Shown in pieces: positions 57,421-64,000 of a DNA stretch of 64,000 nucleotides; within the stretch, counting starts at the first letter, position 1; each line of letters starts with the position of its first letter. The notes beneath the pieces were generated by a model. The model was not told the origin of the DNA. It ran no database searches and was given only the letters and a program-made list of their open reading frames with translations. Both the position numbers and the translations under genes were made by a program. This DNA is from Sorex araneus (Eukaryota > Chordata > Mammalia > Eulipotyphla > Soricidae), in the NCBI RefSeq assembly GCF_027595985.1, contig NC_073303.1, positions 24,892,181-24,956,180 of the forward strand. Direction: 5' to 3'.

Positions 57421-57426
57421 AATAAA
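57421..57426 (+). terminator. BNIP5: Poly(A) signal AATAAA, probable BNIP5 3' end
   Basis: Canonical AATAAA about 1.25 kb after the BNIP5 stop, in unique sequence just past a SINE. It is the first canonical signal on this strand after the stop codon. Confidence 0.5.
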
Positions 57427-57909
57427 GAAATTTGCAACAATTTTGCAACAAAGGTCTTGATTATTGAATGGACTCGGGGTGGGGAGCCCACTCCCCACAT
57501 CAGGCCAGCCTTTGGGTCCCTAGTTGGAGGTGGGCGTCTCCCTGACAACTCTCCACTTGCCCATCCATGAGGACACCAACTTGCTGAGGTAGGGACATTA
57601 GTGGCCGGGTTACACTTCCTTCACCCACATGCCAGTGGCCCAGGGGACAGGCCCTTTGCCCAGCAGATATGACAGTTTCCAGCAGCTTTGAGACTCTTGT
57701 GTGTGACTTACATGTCCAGGAAAACCTGGGCCAGCCCCCATGTCACATTAACTCCCTTATTCGTCCCCACACTTTGGCGTCCAAATGCTGCCCCTCAGAA
57801 TGAGGACGAATGCAGTCAGGACGCAGCATCGACTGGGCCAGAGAGCAGGGTGTGTCCAGGGAGCCATCGAAGGCCTCCTTTGCTCTCTCAGATGGCACAT
57901 GGCAAACGC

Positions 57910-58110
57910 CACAGAGAAGAGAAGTGCCTGTCATATAGGCAGGGTGGGGTGAGGATGGGGGACTTGTTGGGGGTGGGGAGCGGGAGGAAAACTGGGGACA
58001 TTGGTGGTGGGAAATGTACACTGGTGGAAGGATGGGTGTTGGAACATTGTATGACTGAAACCCGATCATGAACTGCTTTGGAATGGTCTATCTCACAGAT
58101 ATTCAGTACA
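57910..58110 (+). mobile_element. L1 3' end, sense, running into the GGAA array
   Basis: It contains 'ctggggacattggtggtgggaaatgtacactggtggaaggatgggtgttggaacattgtatgactgaaacccgatcatgaac...tctcacagatattcagtacaaaa', a good L1 3' terminus. Its A-rich tail is immediately followed by the tetranucleotide array. Confidence 0.7.
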
Positions 58111-58115
58111 AAAAT

Positions 58116-58572
58116 GTTAGGAAGGAAGGAAGGAAGGAAGGAAGGAAGGAAGGAAGGAAGGAAGGAAGGAAGGAAGGAAGGAAGGAAGGAAGGAAGGAAG
58201 GAAGGAAGGAAGGAAGGAAGGAAGAAGGGAAGAGAGGGAGGGAGGGAGGAAGGGAGGAAGGAAGGAAGGAAGGAAGGAAGGAAGGAAGGAAGGAAGGAAG
58301 GAAGGAAGGAAGGAAGGAAGGAAGGAAGGAAGGAAGGAAGGAAGGAAGGAAGGGAGGAAGGGAGGGAGGGAAGGGAGGGAAGAGAGGGAGGGAGGGAGGG
58401 AAGAAGGAAGGAAGGAAGGAAGGAAGGGAGGGAGGGAAGAGAGGGAGGGAGGGAAGGAGGAAGGAAGAAAGGAAGGAAGGAAGGAAGGAAGGAAGGAAGG
58501 AAGGAAGGAAGGAAGGAAGGAAGGAAGGAAGGAAGGAAGGAAGGAAGGAAGGAAGGAAGGAAGGAAGGAAGG
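58116..58572. repeat. Long (GGAA)n tetranucleotide array
   Basis: About 455 bases of (GGAA/GAAG)n, pure at both ends with GGGA-rich interruptions in the middle (58224-58258 and 58350-58470). It starts at the A-rich tail of an L1 3' end. All six-frame ORFs here (Lys-Glu-Gly-Arg, Phe-Leu-Pro-Ser) are artefacts. Confidence 0.95.
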
Positions 58573-58690
58573 AGCTGGCTTCGCATGTGGCTGTGGCCAA
58601 TGACACTGGTTCAATCTCTGGCACCACTTATGGTCCCTTGAGCATCATCACCAGGAGTGATCCAGGAGCACAGTCAGCAATAAACCCTGA
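58573..58690 (+). mobile_element. Old SINE fragment beside the GGAA array
   Basis: 'ggttcaatctctggcaccacttatggtcccttgagcatcatcaccaggagtgatcc' is a decayed SOR-like body; its 5' head is lost at the array border. Confidence 0.6.
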
Positions 58691-58694
58691 GGAA

Positions 58695-61585
58695 TACGGA
58701 GTTGTCTCCCCCTCCTCCTCCCCCATAGCAAAAGGAAGTAGAACTTGGGCTGCCTAGTGAAATTTGAACTTCAGACATAAAACAAATCATTGTGATCCTG
58801 GCGACAGCTTTGTTCTGGTAATCCTTCAGTGTCATCTCTCTGAAATGCACATTTAGCAGGGCGCCCTGAGTCTTCTTGCCTCCTTGGAATTAGCACCAGG
58901 CACGTCGCTTAGTTACCTCCAATGGGAAAGCGACAGAAAGAGGGAAAAAGAAAAACGAAGTAGGCAAGGGGCTGTATTGCTCCCGGGACATGAGTGCATC
59001 TGGGCTTTGGTCTGAAACAACAGTCACGATGGCGGTGAGCCCCCTCAGGCGCCACACACACTCCTGGGGCGCGGGAGAGGAAGCCGCCCTCTAGCTCCCA
59101 GGGCACAAGCCTTCTCCTGCAGGAAACCTGGGTCTGCCCAGGGGCCACCCCAGAAATCCATCTCTTCCCACCAGCGGACCCCCAGGGGACTCTCCTCCAC
59201 TGGTCAGAGAGAAGGTTCCAGAACACCTGCGACTGATTCTTCCCAGGCAGCACACATGGACGCTGCAGGCAGGAGGGGCTTGTCTGCACTCATGTTCCTT
59301 GGCCTGGTCCCGTGGAGGGTGGGCGCCCCAGGCTCCTTGCCACAGTGCTCCTCTTCATGGCAAACTGGCCCTGTGCTCCTCAGATGTCCCGGCTTCACTC
59401 AGAGCCACGTTCCACTTGCCCAGTTTTCAGGGGGGCTGCCGTCTCTGTTCAACCCAGGCACTGCATCCCAGCTGTGGTGGGGTCCTGGCCTCCTTCGTCG
59501 GCGGGGCAGTCCATTTCTGGGAAGCAGTGGAGTACTAAGATTTTTTTCAAGGCTCAAAAAACAAAGGTGGAAGTTTCCAGAAGGAAGAACATGGTCACGT
59601 GGCTGTGAACAGCAGTATGGGAGAGAGAAAGGACAGGCATGTCCCCCCCAGCAACCCCCCCAATTCCTCCTTAACTTCCTCTGGCCCCTGGACACCCCAG
59701 GGCCCGGCCGGTACTGAACACCAGGCAGTATCGAACACCATTCAGTACTCTGGCCAGGGGCACGGACCAGACCAAGCCACCAGGAAGTCCCTGTGGGTGG
59801 CTGAGACAGAGCCCGGCAATGCTGAGTCCGGCTGCCACAAGTCCAAAGCCCAACAAGGGAAGGACTCGCTCTTCGGCCGACACAGGAGACGAGAAAGACC
59901 ATCAGGAGCTGAGCCCCAGTTGGTCCAACAGGACTTTTGGGTTCCAGGCATGAAGGGATTTGGGGGGGCTACTAGGATGATCTGTCCCCTCTCAAAGATG
60001 CGAGCTCAGGTCAGGGGTCGGGAGCAGACCCCAAAGAGGCTGTGCCATGACCGTCACCGCCCAGCCATGCGACAGAGCAGGGTGGTGGGAGGACAGGAAG
60101 CACCACATGGGGGGTGGGGGGGCAGGAAGGACCACTGGACGAGAAGCAGAGCCCTCCCCACCAGGGGGCCTCACAGAGGACAATTGTTCCCGGTCCCTGG
60201 AGACCGAGGGGGACCAGGAGGGCATCATCATACACAGGAGAAGCCTCGGCCTCAGAACCCTCAGATCCTCTCCCACGCCTGCTGAGTTTTCTCTCTCGGT
60301 TCAAAGATTCCTAGGAAAAGGACACAGGCTCCTCGCTTCTAAGTCCCTTCTCTTCAATCTCCTTCCCCTGAGCACTCCCCCTCAGCACAGCAGGCACCGC
60401 GGGCACCCCCAGCAGACACCCAGGCCCCACGAGAGCCAAACCAGACACACGGACCCTGGAATCTCAGTCCACACCCAAAAGCAGCAGGAGGCAGGCTTTT
60501 CAGGCAAGGGTCCTTCGCTCCTCTGCAAATGGAGTTCTTTGTTATTAGGGGAGTTTCGTTCCTTTAGCCAAAGGTCCAAGTTTACTACTTGGTTTTTCAG
60601 GAAGGGGGAAGGGGGTGCTTTGGTCCCTGGAGTGCCAGGGACAGTGGTGCAGGTTGTGCAGTGCACCAAATGACACGCCGATGAAAATGGACAGGGACAT
60701 GTTCCTTGTGGTCTTCTCGAGGCTACGTCTATTGTTTTGCAGCTTGTATATCTTTGCCTAGAGACTTCTAGCAGTGGTTATCCGTGTTCTAGCAAGATGC
60801 TGTCCATCTCCCAGCAGCTGGCGCTCAAGTTCTCCAGGGAGGGACCTTGCTTTCTCGGTGCACAAGATGCTGTGTGGTTGGCCTTGACTATGACAAGGAA
60901 GAGGCAGATTGGGGCAGAAGGGAATCTGGGGTTCAGGGACTCCCAGAGCATCGGGGAGCCCCTGGGGAGTGCCACGCCTCGGGGCAGCTGTATTCCTGGA
61001 TCCGGCTGGGATGGGTCCGATAGGTGACCCAGACAGTCTCAGAAGCTGAGCGCAGAGAGAAGTCAAGCGGGCAGGGCGCAGACCTGGATGAGAGAAGCCA
61101 GAAGGCACGGGTGAGTTAAAAGGAGACAAAAGGAGGGACGGGAAACACGCCCCCATCTGCTGTGTGACCCTGAGCCAGTGGTGCTCCATCTCTGGGGAAG
61201 GGAGGAAGCCAGCTGGGGTGGAGATATCACACTGTGCCATCACTCTCCTATCTGATGGTCACTCTGCTCGAGTCCCACGATGACCCCCCCCCAGCACCAC
61301 ACTCACTGGACCTCACTGGCACGGTCCAAATCAGCCTGACCTATCCTACTCAGACTTCTCCCTGCCCAAAAGGCAGAAACTAGACTGGGGCCCCGTGACT
61401 TCCGTCTCTCCCTGCAGTTCTTCAGCCCCGAGAGCCTGAATGTCTCGGGGCCAACACCAAGACCCTGTGCCTGGTCCTAGACCTGCCACTGACCAACTGT
61501 GTGACACTGGACAAGTGGCTCAGGCTCTCTGTGCTCTCGTGCCTGGAACTGAAGTCCTCATACATTTAAGTTGTGACTATAACAT
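58695..61585. other. Unique sequence between BNIP5 and PNPLA1 3' ends
   Basis: About 2.9 kb with almost no interspersed repeats, unusual for this window. ORFs on both strands are short and GC-driven and none resembles a protein I know. It could hold PNPLA1 3' UTR sequence (- strand). Confidence 0.4.
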
Positions 61586-61587
61586 TC

Positions 61588-61742
61588 GCATTTGATTTTG
61601 GTTGGGTTTGGGGTCCCACCCAGCAGTGCTCAGGGACTATTTGCAAGGGTCACTCCTGATGGTGCTTCGGGGACCTTATTCGGTGCCAGGGATGGAACCC
61701 AGATCTCCTACATGCAAAGCACATGCTTAGCCTGCCTCAGTT
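61588..61742 (-). mobile_element. Old SOR-related SINE
   Basis: Antisense, diverged; 'cagcagtgctcagggactatttgcaagggtcactcctgatggtgcttcggggacc'. Confidence 0.7.
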
Positions 61743-61911
61743 CATGGAGTCTCTACATTCACATTGGAAGGGGGGGCTCGGGGGTGGGAAGGAACATTCC
61801 ACAGGTACACAAAGACGAGCCCTCTGCTGACAGGCGGGCTGTGAGGAGTCTGGCAGGAGCGGGAGCGCAGAGCGGGATTTAGGGAAGAGCGGTGCGTTCC
61901 AAAACCACCCC

Positions 61912-62091
61912 TGGAGCCCGAGAGATAGATAAAACAGGGGTCAAGGCATTGACCTGCTTTGCATGTAGCTGACCTGGGATCGATCCCCAGCATCCCCTAT
62001 GGTCCCCTGAACCCCACCACGAGTGATCACTGAGCACAGAGTCAGGAATAAGTCCAGAGCACAGCCCACTGTGGCCCCCAAAAAGAATCAA
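61912..62091 (+). mobile_element. SOR-related SINE, older
   Basis: Sense, with head 'gcccgagagatagataaaacaggggtcaagg' and body to 'ctgtggcccccaaaaag'. A more decayed relative follows (62100-62300). Confidence 0.75.
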
Positions 62092-62584
62092 TTAAGAGCA
62101 TTATTGGGGTCCAGGATACGGTCCCGTGGCTAGGAAACAGTTTCGGCAGCTAGGCCCTCTGCTGTTCCCAGCTCAGCAAGCGACTTCCGGCTACACCACA
62201 GGCAGATAGATGTGTGTGAGCCCCCAGATCCTCAGCGAGCACCAGGGCCAGGAGCACACCAACCCCTACTTCCACTGAGCTTCCAAGACCCAGAACCGGA
62301 AGTGACCCCCGTGAACACTGCAGCCCAGGGGTGCTCCCTAACCCCAGCCATCAAAACAACATCAGCAGAGATGCAAAGGCTCTGATCTCCAGCATGAAGG
62401 TCCAATTAAGTCGGACCTTCATGGGAGTCGGACATTGCATTTCACTCCTCTGCAGTCTTACACTGATTGGGGGCTTCTGTGGGGGTGTGCCTCTCACCAG
62501 GCAGACCCCACTGTCCCCCTTAACCTTTCTGCTGCCAGTCCCCAAAACTGCTCCTGACCCAAAAGGAAGAAACGAGAGCGGGGC

Positions 62585-62714
62585 TCACTGTGCTTTGCCG
62601 CCTGGTTTTTTGGAGCGTAGATTTCTTGGGAATCCTCTTCTGGAGCCAGGGGTCTTTGGTTTGCTCTTCTTAAAGGCCTTGTCCACCCTGGGGGGGTCTT
62701 CAGCAGTGCCCTCC
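62585..62714 (-). CDS. PNPLA1: PNPLA1 terminal coding exon (3' end only)
   Basis: On the - strand an acceptor (ctctctgcccag) precedes a 130-nt exon that opens in phase 2 and encodes 42 residues ending at TGA (62587-62585). The peptide has VDKAFKKSKPKTPGSRRGF, PRNLRSKKPG and KAQ-stop. This closely matches the basic C-terminal tail of PNPLA1 as I recall it (VNKVFKKNK..., GFPRHSGSKKP..., KVQ). PNPLA1 is the patatin-family transacylase that makes omega-O-acylceramide for the skin barrier. Its catalytic patatin domain and Pro-rich region are upstream, beyond the right edge. It converges on BNIP5, as in human. The 3' UTR runs leftward from 62584; I could not locate a canonical poly(A) signal. Confidence 0.8.
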
Positions 62715-63142
62715 CTGGGCAGAGAGAGCGGGAAGCAGTTTGTCAATAGCCAGCCTCGGGTCCTCAGTGAGCCTGCCCCAATTACAGAGATGGATGCCAG
62801 ATGCTGAGGTTCTGAACCTCAGCTGACATCAGTTTCCCCGGGGACTTCTATCTTGTCATCCAAGACTCTTTAGCTGAGTAATAGCATGCGGACTAGCTAA
62901 TCCTGTTGTTTTTTTTTTAAGTTTTTGGGGTACCGGGAATCAAACCCTGGTTGGCTGCATGTGCTACCCACTGTATTATATCTCTAGCCCCAGGCTAGTC
63001 CATCTTTCTTTTAAAATTATTTTATTATTAATATATTTATTTTGCTTTTGAGTCACACCCAGCAATGCTCAGGATTTACTACCAGCTCTGTGCTCAGGAA
63101 TCACTCCTGGCAGGCTCAGCCCCCTGGATTAGTCAATCTTTT

Positions 63143-63319
63143 TTTTTTTTTTTTTTTCTTTTTGGGTCACACCCAACGATGCTCAGGGGTTATTCCTGGC
63201 TTTGCACTCAGGAATTACTCCTGGCGGTGCTTGGGGGACCATATGGGATGCCGGGGATCGAACTCAGGTTGGCTGCGTGCAAGGCAAATTTCCTACCCAC
63301 TGTGCTATCGCTCCGGCCC
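63143..63319 (-). mobile_element. SOR-type SINE (type 1)
   Basis: Full-length antisense copy with a perfect 19-bp duplication, ctggattagtcaatctttt (63124-63142, 63320-63338). It lies inside an older antisense SINE region (63030-63120). Confidence 0.92.
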
Positions 63320-63463
63320 CTGGATTAGTCAATCTTTTGACCGCTTAATTCATTTTAACTCAATTCAACAGGATAGTGACATATCAATGCAAAAGAAGTT
63401 TAAATTAGGTGACCAAATGCATCATTTATGCAAGTCACAGAAACTCTCAAAACTTTCACAGTT

Positions 63464-63626
63464 TGGGGCTGGAGTGATAGCACAGCGGGTAGGGCATTTG
63501 CTTTGCATGCGACCTACCTGGGTTCGACTATATGGTTCCCTGAGCACCGCCAGGAGGAATTCCTGAATGCATGAGCCAGGAGTAACCCCTGTGCAATGCC
63601 GGGTGTGACCCCAAAAGAAAAAAAAT
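63464..63626 (+). mobile_element. SOR-type SINE (type 1), internal deletion
   Basis: Sense copy missing the 'gattcccagcatccca' segment, with an 11-bp duplication, ctttcacagtt, on both sides (63453-63463, 63627-63637). A decayed SINE follows at 63660-63810. Confidence 0.88.
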
Positions 63627-64000
63627 CTTTCACAGTTAAAATAATGCTTAAAAAGGAGGGCGGAGAGATGGCTCAAAGAGCTGGAGCGCTTTGCACATGG
63701 GAACCCCAGGGTTTGATTTCCCAACACACCCTGGTCCCCCAGAGCCAACGATAGTGACCTCCAAGCACTAAGTCAGATGCAGCCTCTGAGCAATGTCAGG
63801 TGTGGCCCAGAAATAAACAAGTAAATTTATATATTTATTGGGAGAAGCAGCTCAGTATAAAAGATATACTGTCTTCTGGAGTGCCCAGACAAAGTCATTG
63901 CCTGGGAGTCTGCTTGCACTTGGTCATAGGACATCCCAGGAGGGGAAAGGCGGGGTGTGGGGAGCCATGAAGTACCCCAGACCCACCCTCTGCTCTCCCA

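Larger units (their letters stand above)
56168..57445 (+). other. BNIP5: BNIP5 3' UTR with AU-rich element and embedded SINE
   Basis: Sequence from the stop codon to just past the first good AATAAA (57421-57426). It contains overlapping ATTTA pentamers at 56667-56682, a typical class II AU-rich element linked to mRNA instability, then a (TG)n run and an antisense SINE. The 3' end is inferred from the signal and the T/G-containing sequence after it; no closer AATAAA was seen. Confidence 0.5.

Noticed and set aside
58068-58757. ORFs of 165-232 codons (Lys-Glu-Gly-Arg or Phe-Leu-Pro-Ser repeats)
   Set aside because: They are all six frames of the GGAA tetranucleotide array.

Overview
This is a stretch of a mammalian nuclear genome. 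It has split genes with GT-AG introns, L1 retrotransposon remnants, many tRNA-derived SINEs, microsatellites and minisatellites, and no bacterial-style operons. The SINE that dominates the window has a tRNA-like head and a body containing 'ccgccaggagtaattcctga', and ends in 'gtgacccaaaaag' plus A. I recognise it as the shrew (Sorex) SOR type, so a soricid shrew such as Sorex araneus is the most likely source. That assignment is from memory, not from a search.

Genes. I can support two protein-coding genes. (1) BNIP5 (C6orf222 in human), + strand: 14 coding exons from 43438 to 56167 encode a predicted 739-residue protein. A plausible TATA-driven first exon lies at about 33430-33611, and a poly(A) signal lies at 57421. 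The protein is built from repeated cassettes, each with a BH3-like amphipathic helix on its own 65-nt exon, followed by basic/Pro-rich linker exons. There are four such helices. Two of the cassettes are almost identical at DNA level, introns included. (2) The final coding exon of PNPLA1, - strand, 62585-62714; the rest of that gene lies beyond the right edge. The tail-to-tail BNIP5/PNPLA1 arrangement is the one I know from human 6p21.3.

Layout. 1-33390 is intergenic and repeat-rich: SINEs of two families, several L1 3' ends, a 5'-truncated L1 with a broken reverse transcriptase at 26420-29325, a possible solo LTR at 19514-20320, and an unclassified pair of direct repeats at 29387 and 32319. 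No gene is supported there, although 7120-7530 is CpG-rich. 33390-43433 holds the putative BNIP5 promoter, exon 1 and a large first intron containing an 18-bp minisatellite, TG/CA repeats and an AT-rich palindrome. 43434-57445 is the body of BNIP5. 57450-62580 is the convergent intergenic gap, with an L1 3' end whose tail runs into a ~455-bp (GGAA)n array. 62585-64000 is the PNPLA1 end plus SINEs.

I found no prokaryotic-style system, CRISPR array or evidence of a wholly novel gene. The observations most worth following are the multi-BH3 architecture and mosaic duplication of BNIP5, an in-frame alternative N-terminus from exon 1, a SINE with the structure expected of twin priming, and a set of dispersed repeats that share an L1-like 3' end but have different bodies.
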